This document shows, piece after piece, positions 41,927 through 50,668 of a DNA stretch of 64,000 nucleotides; within the stretch, counting starts at the first letter, position 1; each line of letters begins with the position of its first letter. Under the pieces are notes generated by a model. It saw nothing but the letters and a program-made list of their open reading frames with translations. It ran no database searches and had not been told where the DNA came from. This stretch comes from an uncultured Prevotella sp. (GTDB lineage Bacteria; Bacteroidota; Bacteroidia; Bacteroidales; Bacteroidaceae): assembly GCA_946402275.1 (NCBI GenBank), contig CAMIVY010000006.1, positions 1 through 64,000 on the forward strand. The letters run 5' to 3'. The translations under genes were made by a program, and so were the position numbers.

Positions 41927-43384
41927 ATGAAGAAACTCATCATGATATTAAGCCTTGCAATGCTGACCATGTCGGCACAGGCAGGCAAGCCATGGGACAA
42001 TGGCAAGTTGAAGGTTTCGGATAACCAGCGTTATCTGCAGTTTGAAAACGGACAGCCTTTTTTCTGGCTGGGCGAGACAGGGTGGCTGTTGCCAGAACGT
42101 CTTGACCGTGCTGAAGCAGAGTGGTATCTGCAAAGCTGTGCGAAGGCTGGCTATAATGTGGTGCAGGTACAAACCATTGACGGCGTGCCTGCTTATAACA
42201 TCTACGGACAAATGTCGAACATTGATGGATGGAACTTCAAGAACATCAACCAGAAAGGTGTCTATGGCTATTGGGACCACATGGACTATATCATCGACCA
42301 GGCTGCCGACAAAGGAATCTATATCGGCATGGTGTGCATCTGGGGCGGACTGGTAAAAGCGGGTCTGCTGAACGTGGAGGATGCCAAGAAATATGGAACT
42401 TTCCTGGCTAACCGTTACAAGAACAAGCCCAACATCATCTGGTTCATGGGTGGTGACATCCAAGGCGACATCAAGCCTGAGGTATGGGAGGCACTGGCTA
42501 CCACCATCAAGTCGATAGACAAGAACCACCTGATGACCTATCATCCCCGTGGACGCTACACCTCTGCCAAATGGTGGGCAAAAGCCCCTTGGATGGACTT
42601 CCACACCTTCCAGAGCGGCCACCGTCGCTATGGACAGCGCATGGGCAATGCTGACTATCCCATTCCCGACAATACCGAGGAGGACAACTGGATGTACGTC
42701 GATTCTACATGGAAGTACAACCCCATCAAGCCCGTGCTGGATGCAGAACCTAGTTACGAGGATATCCCCGTTGGTCTGCACGACCCTAACGAGGCCCGTT
42801 GGCAGGACTATGATGTGCGCCGCTATGCTTACTGGAGTGTCTTTGCTGGATCATGCGGACACACCTATGGCCATAACGCCATCATGCAGATGCTGAAACC
42901 CGGCTATCCCACCAGCTATGGTGATGCTGGTGATGTGAAGGCATGGTATCAGGGACTGAAGGATCCGGGCTTCAACCAGATGCAGTACCTGAAGCGTCTG
43001 ATGTTGTCATTCCCCTATTTTGAGCGTATTGCCGACCAGAGCATTATTCAGGACAATGGTGAGAAATACAACCGTCTGATTGCTACACGGGGCAACGACT
43101 ACCTATTGGTTTATAACTACAACGGCAACACCATGAAGCTCGACCTGACGAAAATCAGCGGTGCGAAGAAGAACGTTTGGTGGATGACGGCAGCAACAGG
43201 CCAGCTGAAGTATCTCGGTGAGTTCGACAATAAAGTACTTACCTTCCGCTACCATCCGCAGTCTGCCCGTGTGGAGGATGGTGTGCTCATCGCTATTGAC
43301 AACACAAAAGACTATCTGAAGAAGGACCAGACGGAACTATCTCCCGACGGTTATAAATCCAAAGAACGAGACTTAAACGAGTAA
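41927..43384 (+). CDS. GH140-like glycosidase (DUF4038), putative apiosidase
   Basis: A 485-residue secreted protein with signal peptide MKKLIMILSLAMLTMSAQA. It matches the DUF4038 TIM-barrel pattern used by GH140: GQPFFWLGETGWLLPERL near residue 40, IIWFMGGDIQGD (probable acid/base region, about residue 170) and KPVLDAEPSYED (probable nucleophile region, about residue 270). A short C-terminal beta-sandwich of the collagen-binding-like type follows (about 395-470). The characterised GH140 enzyme removes apiose from rhamnogalacturonan II; the assignment here is by family pattern. The start at 41927 is chosen because it opens the signal peptide and follows the leader element. The GH78-sialidase gene starts 4 bases after its stop. 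Confidence 0.85.
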   Translation: MKKLIMILSLAMLTMSAQAGKPWDNGKLKVSDNQRYLQFENGQPFFWLGETGWLLPERLDRAEAEWYLQSCAKAGYNVVQVQTIDGVPAYNIYGQMSNIDGWNFKNINQKGVYGYWDHMDYIIDQAADKGIYIGMVCIWGGLVKAGLLNVEDAKKYGTFLANRYKNKPNIIWFMGGDIQGDIKPEVWEALATTIKSIDKNHLMTYHPRGRYTSAKWWAKAPWMDFHTFQSGHRRYGQRMGNADYPIPDNTEEDNWMYVDSTWKYNPIKPVLDAEPSYEDIPVGLHDPNEARWQDYDVRRYAYWSVFAGSCGHTYGHNAIMQMLKPGYPTSYGDAGDVKAWYQGLKDPGFNQMQYLKRLMLSFPYFERIADQSIIQDNGEKYNRLIATRGNDYLLVYNYNGNTMKLDLTKISGAKKNVWWMTAATGQLKYLGEFDNKVLTFRYHPQSARVEDGVLIAIDNTKDYLKKDQTELSPDGYKSKERDLNE

Positions 43385-43388
43385 AAGC

Positions 43389-46300
43389 ATGAAGAGAGTC
43401 CTCTTTATATTGTTGGCGATATTGCCCTTGACGTGTATCGCCAAGAAAAAGGTTGTGAAGCCTGATGTCAGCATCAGCTGGCTACGCGTGGAGAATATGG
43501 AGAAGCCTATGGGCATTGACACGGACAAGCCTCGCTTCTCATGGATAATTCTGTCCGACAAGCAAAATGTCAAGCAGACGGCCTACCAGATTATCGTATC
43601 CACAGACAAGGGTGAAGTATGGAACTCTGGACGCGTGGAGAGTGACCAGCAGTTATGGGTACCCTATGGTGGCGAAAAACTAAAAAGTGCCACACAATGC
43701 TCCTGGAAGGTTAAGGTATGGACCACTGCCGGTGAGACTGCATGGAGCGAAGAAGAGTGTTTCGGCATCGGACTGTTGAAAGAGAACCATTGGACAGGTC
43801 GCTGGATAGGATTGGAACGACTGATGCCTGATGAGCAGCGTGGCTTACACAGCAGGCTGGCTGCACGCTATGTCCGCAAGGAGTTTGAATTGGCAAAGCC
43901 TGTCAAACGAGCCATTGCCTATGTGGCTGGCATCGGACTGCATGAATTGCACGTCAATGGAGTTACCTATAACCGTGAGGTGCTCGTTCCCATGCCTACC
44001 GATTATCGCAAGACAGTACTTTATAATACCTACGACATCACCGAGGCACTAAAGGAAAAGAATGCCATCGGACTGGTGTTGGGCAATGGTCGGGTGTTCC
44101 CCATGCGCCAGAACAAGCCCTATAAAGCACCCATTTTCGGATTGCCCAAATGCCGCATTAATATCCTCATCGAGTTTACGGATGGTACCACCAAGCGTAT
44201 CTCGACCGACGAGAAATGGAAGATTACTGCCAACGGCCCCATCCGTTCGAACAACGAATATGATGGTGAGATATATGATGCACGAAAGGAGATGGACGGT
44301 TGGGACATGCCTAACTTCGATGACAAATCATGGCTACCAGCTGAGCGTACTGAGATACCTCTGGGAACCCTGCGTGCGCAGATGGCTCCGGGCATGAGCA
44401 TGGAGCCCCTGACTATCACGCCTACCTGCAAAGAAAACATCTACGACTTCCAGCAAAATATGGCTGGATGGATAGCCTTCACGCCAACAGGCAACCCCGG
44501 CGACACTATCCGCGTGAAATATGCCGAGAAACTGAATGCCGACGGGACACTCTACCTCGACAATTTCCGCGATGCTCAGTCGGAGGATATCTATATCTGC
44601 GGCTCTCATTCCTCATTTCTCTTTTCTCATTCCTCATCTCAAGAGTGGCACCCCATCTTCAGCTATCATGGTTTCCGCTATGCACAGATTACAGGACCAG
44701 TCAAAGATGTTCATGCCTACACCGTCAGCGACGACATGCAGACCATCGGACACTTCGAATGTGCTGATGCCACTTTGAACCAAGTGATGAAGAATGCCTG
44801 GTGGGGCATCTACTCTAATTATAAAGGAATGCCTGTTGACTGTCCTCAGCGTAACGAACGACAGCCTTGGTTGGGCGACAGGACAATGGGAAGTCTGGGT
44901 GAAAGCTTTGTGTTCAATAACGAAAGGCTATACACCAAGTGGATGCGCGACATTTGCGAGTCACAGCGTGAAGACGGTGTGTTCTCTGATGTTGCTCCCG
45001 CCTTTTGGAACTACTACAACGATGACGTCACCTGGCCTGCTGCCTTACCCTTCAGCTGCGATATGCTTTGGCGACAGTTTGGCAACCGTGAGGCTATTGA
45101 CAAGTCGTATTTCTACATCAAGCGCTGGCTACAACACCTGATAGATGAATACCTGGAGGATGGTATCATCACCAAGGACCAGTATGGCGACTGGTGTGTG
45201 CCACCTGAGAGTCTGGAGCTTATCCACTCACAGGACCCTGCCCGTAAGACGGACGGAGCACTCATCTCTACAGCCTATGTCATCCGCACCATGCAGCTGT
45301 TGGAGCAGTGGGGCTGTGAGGCAGACTATTGGAAGCCTTTGCGCCAAAAGATGACGGACGCCTTCAACCGCAAGTTCCTGACCGTAAAAGAAGGCACCAG
45401 TCTTGCTCCAGGTCATACCTTGTATCCAGACTCTATCTTCTATGGCAATAATACCGCGACCGCCAACCTATTAGCGCTCTCGTTTGGCATCGTGCCAGAA
45501 AAGTATCGTCAGGAGGTGACCAAGAATGTGGTGGAGAACATTATCCTGAAGAATAATGCCCATGTACCTTGTGGTGTTATCGGTATCTCATGGCTATTGC
45601 GAGGACTCAGCGACAACGGGTTCAGCGACGTGGCTTATATGATAGCCACCCAGCATAGCTATCCCTCATGGGGCTATATGGCCGAGAACGGAGCCACTAC
45701 CATCTGGGAACTATGGAATGGCGACAAGGCTTCGCCCCGCATGAACTCCGGCAACCACGTGATGTTGTTGGGCGACTTGGTCACTTGGTGTTACCAATAC
45801 CTCGGTGGCATCCGTCAGAAGGGCAATGCCTATAAGCATATCGTGCTCCGTCCCGACTTCACCATCCAGGACTGTCCTTGGGCTAATGTCAAGTACGACA
45901 GTCCCTACGGAACGATTACCAGTAGTTGGAAGAAGACCTTGCAAAATGTGGAATGGGATGTACAGATTCCATGCAACACCACAGCAGACATCTGCCTGCC
46001 CGACGGCACCATCAGGACTATTGGTTCAGGCAAATACCACTTCTCGTGTGACATCCCGACCAGTTCGCCTGCCATCTTAAAGGATGAGTTCCTCTATGAG
46101 CAGGCCTCCTTTCCCCAGTGTCATGCTGCCACCATCGTTGAAACCAAGAAAGGCGACCTCGTTGCCACCTATTTCGGCGGCAAGCACGAGCGCAACCCCG
46201 ACGTCTGCATCTGGGTAAGCATCAAGAAGAAAGGCACCAACGAATGGAGCAAACCCATCCTTGCTGCTGACGGTGTCTTCACCTTAGGAACAAAGAATGC

Positions 46301-47243
46301 AGAAATCGCAGGTATCACCGCTGAGAGCACTCCTGCCTCTGAAGGTCCTGTGCACAAAGGCACCGCCTCAGCTAACCAAAGACGAAAAGCCTGCTGGAAC
46401 CCCGTCATCACGGAGATGCCCAACGGCGAGCTGTGGCTGTTCTTCAAAGTGGGCCTGAAAGTGTCCGATTGGACAGGATGGCTCTGCAAGTCGAAAGACG
46501 GAGGAAAGACCTGGAGCGACAAGGAGCCGTTGCCCAAAGGATTCCTCGGTCCTATCAAGAACAAGCCCGAAATCATTGATGGCCGCCTGCTCTGTCCCTC
46601 CAGCACAGAGGATAACGGTTGGAAGTTCCACATGGAGATTTACGACATTGCCAAAAAGGAATGGAAATATGTAGGCCCTGTCAAGGCAGAACTCGCCATG
46701 CGTACTGAAGATATGAAGGCTGCCAGTGGCTCAGCTGCTTCCAAGAAGGAAGACATCGAGGCTCCCGATGCCGGAGGTGTGGCTACGAAGGATGGCCGTC
46801 ATCCCATCGACTGCATACAGCCTTCTATCTTGAAACTGAAGGACGGCCGCCTGCAAGTGCTCATGCGCACTCGCAACGGCAAGATTGGCACTTCCTTCTC
46901 CTCCGACAATGGTGACACATGGACTAACGTGACGCTCCTGGATGTTCCCAACAACCAGTCGGGCACCGATGCCGTAACGATGCAGGACGGTCGTCATGTG
47001 CTTATCTACAACGACTTCGCCTCTCTGCCAGGCACCAAGAAGGGTGTCCGCACGCCCCTCTCCATTGCCATCAGCGACGACGGCACCCACTGGCGTCACG
47101 CACTGACACTCGAGGACTCGCCCATCAGCCAGTACAGCTATCCCAGCATCATTCAAGGCAAGGACGGCAAACTCCATGCCGTTTATACTTGGCGGCGATT
47201 GCGTGTTGCCTACAAAGAAATCGACCCTGCTCAGCTACCATAG
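43389..47243 (+). CDS. GH78 alpha-L-rhamnosidase fused to a sialidase-like propeller
   Basis: A secreted protein of 1284 residues. Residues about 25-885 are a full GH78 rhamnosidase: beta-sandwich modules, then an (alpha/alpha)6 domain with DCPQRNERQPWLGDR (about residue 483) and TTIWELWNGDKASPRMNSGNH (about 773), where the Glu is catalytic. Residues about 895-1284 are a second catalytic-type domain of the sialidase/BNR superfamily (SFPQCHAATIVE, SKDGGKTWSDKEPLP, SSDNGDTWTNV, YPSIIQGKDGKLH). Whether it is an active glycosidase or lyase is unknown. A 7-mer array interrupts the GH78 part near residues 406-418. It is cotranscribed with the GH140-like gene, and its last codons form the terminator. 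Confidence 0.88.
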   Translation: MKRVLFILLAILPLTCIAKKKVVKPDVSISWLRVENMEKPMGIDTDKPRFSWIILSDKQNVKQTAYQIIVSTDKGEVWNSGRVESDQQLWVPYGGEKLKSATQCSWKVKVWTTAGETAWSEEECFGIGLLKENHWTGRWIGLERLMPDEQRGLHSRLAARYVRKEFELAKPVKRAIAYVAGIGLHELHVNGVTYNREVLVPMPTDYRKTVLYNTYDITEALKEKNAIGLVLGNGRVFPMRQNKPYKAPIFGLPKCRINILIEFTDGTTKRISTDEKWKITANGPIRSNNEYDGEIYDARKEMDGWDMPNFDDKSWLPAERTEIPLGTLRAQMAPGMSMEPLTITPTCKENIYDFQQNMAGWIAFTPTGNPGDTIRVKYAEKLNADGTLYLDNFRDAQSEDIYICGSHSSFLFSHSSSQEWHPIFSYHGFRYAQITGPVKDVHAYTVSDDMQTIGHFECADATLNQVMKNAWWGIYSNYKGMPVDCPQRNERQPWLGDRTMGSLGESFVFNNERLYTKWMRDICESQREDGVFSDVAPAFWNYYNDDVTWPAALPFSCDMLWRQFGNREAIDKSYFYIKRWLQHLIDEYLEDGIITKDQYGDWCVPPESLELIHSQDPARKTDGALISTAYVIRTMQLLEQWGCEADYWKPLRQKMTDAFNRKFLTVKEGTSLAPGHTLYPDSIFYGNNTATANLLALSFGIVPEKYRQEVTKNVVENIILKNNAHVPCGVIGISWLLRGLSDNGFSDVAYMIATQHSYPSWGYMAENGATTIWELWNGDKASPRMNSGNHVMLLGDLVTWCYQYLGGIRQKGNAYKHIVLRPDFTIQDCPWANVKYDSPYGTITSSWKKTLQNVEWDVQIPCNTTADICLPDGTIRTIGSGKYHFSCDIPTSSPAILKDEFLYEQASFPQCHAATIVETKKGDLVATYFGGKHERNPDVCIWVSIKKKGTNEWSKPILAADGVFTLGTKNAEIAGITAESTPASEGPVHKGTASANQRRKACWNPVITEMPNGELWLFFKVGLKVSDWTGWLCKSKDGGKTWSDKEPLPKGFLGPIKNKPEIIDGRLLCPSSTEDNGWKFHMEIYDIAKKEWKYVGPVKAELAMRTEDMKAASGSAASKKEDIEAPDAGGVATKDGRHPIDCIQPSILKLKDGRLQVLMRTRNGKIGTSFSSDNGDTWTNVTLLDVPNNQSGTDAVTMQDGRHVLIYNDFASLPGTKKGVRTPLSIAISDDGTHWRHALTLEDSPISQYSYPSIIQGKDGKLHAVYTWRRLRVAYKEIDPAQLP
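44604..44640 (+). repeat. In-frame 7-mer array in the GH78-sialidase gene
   Basis: Units TCTCATT, CCTCATT, TCTCTTT, TCTCATT and CCTCATC (the reverse complement of the AATGAGR type) encode a Ser/His/Phe tract before EWHPIFSYHGF. Confidence 0.85.
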
Positions 47244-47258
47244 CTGAGCAGTTTTTTT
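47227..47258 (+). terminator. Terminator overlapping the end of the GH78-sialidase gene
   Basis: Perfect 11-bp arms CTGCTCAGCTA and TAGCTGAGCAG with a three-base loop, then seven T. The stop codon is within the 3' arm. Confidence 0.95.
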
Positions 47259-47296
47259 AGTAGCCCAGTTTGTCATTTGCATCTATTCCTTGGGCC

Positions 47297-47340
47297 GTCA
47301 AATCGTCTTATTCTTGTAAAAAAAAGTAGATAGATTTGAC
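47297..47340. repeat. Inverted repeat upstream of the second sigma operon
   Basis: GTCAAATC (47297-47304) and GATTTGAC (47333-47340) are exact inverted copies 28 bases apart, about 65 bases before the sigma-factor ATG. It could be an operator; no promoter of the TAnnTTTG type is clear here. Confidence 0.45.
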
Positions 47341-47404
47341 TTGAGGATTTCTCCATCGTATATATTTTAGAAGGTTTAACTCGACGAAGTGAACAAAGAA
47401 TAAA

Positions 47405-47962
47405 ATGGAGCAGATAGACAACGAAATACTCACACGATGCCAGCGCGGCGACAAGACCGCGTTCAAATGGGTGGTAAAAAGGTATCAGCAAATGCTGTTT
47501 TCGTTGTCGCTGAAAATGTTGGGCGATGAAGAAGAGGCGAAGGATGTGGTGCAGGAAACCTTTATACGAGTGTGGCAGAACTTCAGAAACTATGACCCGA
47601 AGAGGTCGTTCACTACCTGGCTCTACACGATAGCAACAAGACAATGTCTCGATCGGATGAAAGCCACCAAGTTTGTCTGTCCGATGCCTGATGACGAGCG
47701 TGTCCTACATTGTTTTGCCTCTGACAACGACAGTCAACAAACGTTGGAGAACAGCGAATGGATATCTATTGTCAGGCTGTTGACTGAAGGGCTGAGCGAG
47801 AAGCAACGGCTTGTGTTCACACTCTGCCAACTGGAAGGGCTTTCCTCGCAGGAAGCAGAACAGATAACTGGAATGGATGCCCGACAAGTGAAAAGCAATC
47901 TCTATGTGGCTCGCCAGACTATACGTAAACGACTAAAAGACTTAGGATATGAAGAAGATTGA
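47405..47962 (+). CDS. ECF-family RNA polymerase sigma factor
   Basis: A 185-residue sigma factor. Region 2 is at about residues 10-80 (EEEAKDVVQETFIRVWQNF) and region 4 at about 125-180 (LSEKQRLVFTLCQLEGLSSQEA, then the recognition helix near ARQVKSNLYVARQTI). The following gene overlaps by 14 bases and encodes an anti-sigma-like membrane protein. The third gene overlaps in turn, so three products are made from one tightly packed message. The layout matches the operon at 32129, but this sigma is of a more typical length and sequence. Confidence 0.92.
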   Translation: MEQIDNEILTRCQRGDKTAFKWVVKRYQQMLFSLSLKMLGDEEEAKDVVQETFIRVWQNFRNYDPKRSFTTWLYTIATRQCLDRMKATKFVCPMPDDERVLHCFASDNDSQQTLENSEWISIVRLLTEGLSEKQRLVFTLCQLEGLSSQEAEQITGMDARQVKSNLYVARQTIRKRLKDLGYEED

Positions 47963-48620
47963 CGACATACTCAATAGTTTACAGCAACAAAGGCCCGTCA
48001 CCAGCGACCCTGATGAACTGACGAACCGCATCATTGACAGCCTGCCAGACTTGGATTGTCCAAAGGCCAAGCCTGCTAAGCGGGTCCGGATTTACATTGC
48101 CACTGTCGTTGCCATCGCTGCCAGCATCATGCTGCTTGTCATGCTGACGACGAATATGGATACCAGAGAAAATGAAAAGCCGATAGCACAGAACGATTTA
48201 GTCCGACGGGAGCGGACTCCAAGTCCGACGGGAGCGGACTCCAAGTCCGACGGGAGCGGACTGAACACGGACAGTAAAGCAGATACAGCCGACTTTAGTG
48301 GAGAGCTGCCAGCAAAAGAGGAAAAACAAAAGGCTAATAGAACAGACATAAAATTAGTAGTACGGGATCATCAGGCTGTGAGGTTAGAAGATTCTGCCTC
48401 AACAGCTGACAGCCTCGACTACTATATCAACAAGATAGAACGCGAACTGGCCCTGATTGAGGACAGCCTTTATATAGAGCGCATTCATAAATTGATGCAT
48501 GCTGATGAGCGACTGCAGCGCATTGTCAACAACTACATCCTGAATGAGTTGCATAAAGATGTCCAGTCCCACGAGGCCGCAATTATGAACCCTGTAAAAA
48601 ATAATGATGATGAAGAATAG
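47949..48620 (+). CDS. Anti-sigma-like single-pass membrane protein with internal 22-bp repeats
   Basis: A 223-residue protein. The cytosolic residues 1-37 begin MKKIDDILNSLQQQRPVTSD, a helix (about 40-58) crosses the membrane, and the rest is periplasmic. The C-terminal part (DSLDYYINKIERELALIEDS, then ADERLQRIVNNYI) is clearly related to that of the protein encoded at 32626. The linker at about residues 84-105 is encoded by nearly three copies of a 22-bp repeat, each read in a different frame (RRERTPSPTGADSKSDGSG). Its role as regulator of the adjoining sigma factor is inferred from position, overlap and topology. Confidence 0.75.
   Translation: MKKIDDILNSLQQQRPVTSDPDELTNRIIDSLPDLDCPKAKPAKRVRIYIATVVAIAASIMLLVMLTTNMDTRENEKPIAQNDLVRRERTPSPTGADSKSDGSGLNTDSKADTADFSGELPAKEEKQKANRTDIKLVVRDHQAVRLEDSASTADSLDYYINKIERELALIEDSLYIERIHKLMHADERLQRIVNNYILNELHKDVQSHEAAIMNPVKNNDDEE
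48200..48262 (+). repeat. 22-bp tandem repeat with internal hairpin, 2.9 copies
   Basis: AGTCCGACGGGAGCGGACT plus a CCA spacer repeats exactly at 48200, 48222 and 48244. Each copy is itself a hairpin (AGTCCG and CGGACT arms, seven-base loop). The period is not a multiple of three, yet the frame stays open throughout. Confidence 0.95.
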
Positions 48621-50607
48621 AACGATTGTTATGGTGATATTCCTGATTCTGGCTCTATCAGCCCAGGCTCAGGTGAACGATGCTGTTCGTAATATCCATG
48701 ATAAGCTGCAGGCTTTCGTTGCCTCCGGCGAGTATAACGTTGACAAAGGACGAGTCGTCAACAGCGACGAGGTTTCGGGCAGTAAGACTATTGCCTACAG
48801 TTTCAGTATGGTGTTTGGCATGGACAGCGACAACTCGACAATCCTGTTTCCGCACTTGAAAGAATTGGAACAGACCTTGCGTAGTGAAGCGATGCATGCC
48901 AAGGAAATCTACATGCATGACGCAAAAGAAGGAGATCCATTGATACCTGGCATACAATGGTCATTAGGAAATACTAATGGTTACGTAAGCGGAAAGTATG
49001 TATTTGGAAAGAAACAGAACATCCGGCTACTGTCCTTCGACATGACAAACGGCTATCGCTATGCCCTTCTTTTGTTGTGGGAACAGCAGATAAAGCAGGA
49101 CAAACAGATAGGCAATACATGGCTGATGAATGGTACCATCTTTGAGATTCATGCCAAGAAGCTCGGGCACATGCCTTTTATCCGGCCTTATTCTGAGCGA
49201 AAGGAGCAGGAACTGACAGCCACTATCAAGTATGCTCCTGATTCATCATCCCCTCAGACATACGAGGAATTGCTGGCCAAGGTCAGGCAAACCTGTCAGA
49301 TATACCAGCGTGAGACAACAGAAGGAAAGACGGCTGCCGTAGTTATTCTTCACAAGATGTGTGACGGCTATCCCAACACCCTGACCCGTGAACAGTACAA
49401 CACGCTGATTAACATCCTTCATCCTTTCACCGAGTCTGCCGTCGGACAGAAACACAAGGAAATGTTTAGCTATACCTGCTATACGCTCTACAAGAAGAGC
49501 GAGCACTATCAGGATGAGGGCGGCGAAGTGAAGAGTCGGCCTGCCATGATCGTGTCATCCTCTGTTACCACCTCACAGCTTATGAAGTTTGTGACCTACA
49601 ATGGACTGGTAGTAAATGAATCGTCAGACCTGCAGCTGGTTGACTGTCAGATTAGTGGCACAGCCCCTGACGATGTCGATAGTGTCAGCGTCCGACGTGG
49701 TGTGTCACATTCTGAGGTGTTTGGAAGATTTCCTGTTAAAAACGGTCGTTTCTCTTTTACTTGTCAGTTGCCTAAAGATGAGGTATGCTACCTCTTGCTA
49801 GACAATCGTTCTATGACCTACTTTTGGGTCGATGGCCAACCCGTCAAGGCAGACCTGAAGCATGGTTCCGTCAAAAGTTCAAAAGCATCGCAACTGCGCA
49901 ACAACTTCGTGAATGAGACGGAAGCAGAACGAGTGCGTATGCTGAAAATAAAGGACCGTGCAGAATTGGATGCTGCCATCAACAGACAATGTGAGCGCTA
50001 TCGACAAGTCATCTTCTCTGGCAAAGACGATCTGCTGAGAACTTACGCCCTCTACAAGTTTTATTCTGAACTGACCTACGACGAGTTGAAGCCCTTTGTA
50101 AGCAACAAATTCCGTCACGCCAACCATCTGCTGATGGCTCCTGTCAAAGAATACGTGGCAGGTTTGGAGAAACGTCTTCCTGGAAAGCATTATGAGAACG
50201 TGCTGCTTGTGGACACACTGGGTAACTATCATGAACTGAAAGAGTATGTAGGTAAAGGATATGTAGTGCTACACTTCTGGGAGAGTTGGCACCGCGACCA
50301 GTTTGACATTCTGCCACAGTTGCGCAAACTCTATGAGAAGTATCACAAGACAAAAAATGTCGAAATCATCAGTCTGGCTACTGATGCCATCAATAACCCT
50401 AACAGCAAGTGGACTGAGCGTTTGAAAGAAGAGCAACTCCCCTGGCCACAACTGGCTACGAAAGCGGCTTGGAATTTATATGGCATCTGCTCGTGGCCAG
50501 AGACAATAGTCATTGGTCCTGATGGTATCATCATAGCCAGTCCTCGGAACGTCGAAGAACTCGAAAATATTCTTGAGACATTAAACCCAAATCGGTCATT
50601 AGACTGA
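48604..50607 (+). CDS. Exported thioredoxin-like (TlpA/DUF4369-type) protein without CXXC
   Basis: A 667-residue exported protein with a signal peptide ending ALSAQAQ. Residues 25-330 are not recognised. A DUF4369-like beta domain (about 335-420: LQLVDCQISGTAPDDVDSVSV) is followed by a helical linker and a C-terminal TlpA-type thioredoxin fold (about 530-667). Where the redox pair should be, the sequence is FWESWHRDQF, so both Cys are absent and disulfide exchange is unlikely. The conserved later motif WPETIVIGPDG is present. The start may be any of three successive ATGs (48604, 48607, 48610). It overlaps the anti-sigma-like gene and probably belongs to that signalling operon. Confidence 0.75.
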   Translation: MMMKNRTIVMVIFLILALSAQAQVNDAVRNIHDKLQAFVASGEYNVDKGRVVNSDEVSGSKTIAYSFSMVFGMDSDNSTILFPHLKELEQTLRSEAMHAKEIYMHDAKEGDPLIPGIQWSLGNTNGYVSGKYVFGKKQNIRLLSFDMTNGYRYALLLLWEQQIKQDKQIGNTWLMNGTIFEIHAKKLGHMPFIRPYSERKEQELTATIKYAPDSSSPQTYEELLAKVRQTCQIYQRETTEGKTAAVVILHKMCDGYPNTLTREQYNTLINILHPFTESAVGQKHKEMFSYTCYTLYKKSEHYQDEGGEVKSRPAMIVSSSVTTSQLMKFVTYNGLVVNESSDLQLVDCQISGTAPDDVDSVSVRRGVSHSEVFGRFPVKNGRFSFTCQLPKDEVCYLLLDNRSMTYFWVDGQPVKADLKHGSVKSSKASQLRNNFVNETEAERVRMLKIKDRAELDAAINRQCERYRQVIFSGKDDLLRTYALYKFYSELTYDELKPFVSNKFRHANHLLMAPVKEYVAGLEKRLPGKHYENVLLVDTLGNYHELKEYVGKGYVVLHFWESWHRDQFDILPQLRKLYEKYHKTKNVEIISLATDAINNPNSKWTERLKEEQLPWPQLATKAAWNLYGICSWPETIVIGPDGIIIASPRNVEELENILETLNPNRSLD

Positions 50608-50615
50608 TTTGGGTT
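50584..50615. terminator. Possible bidirectional hairpin between convergent genes
   Basis: Arms AACCCAAATCGGTC and GACTGATTTGGGTT pair over 14 positions (one G-U) with a four-base loop. It includes the stop of the thioredoxin-like gene. The T-run is poor in both directions. Confidence 0.5.
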
Positions 50616-50668
50616 AAAGGAGCTGCGCCGTCTGGCAGACAACTAATTAGCCTCATATCAAGCTCTTG

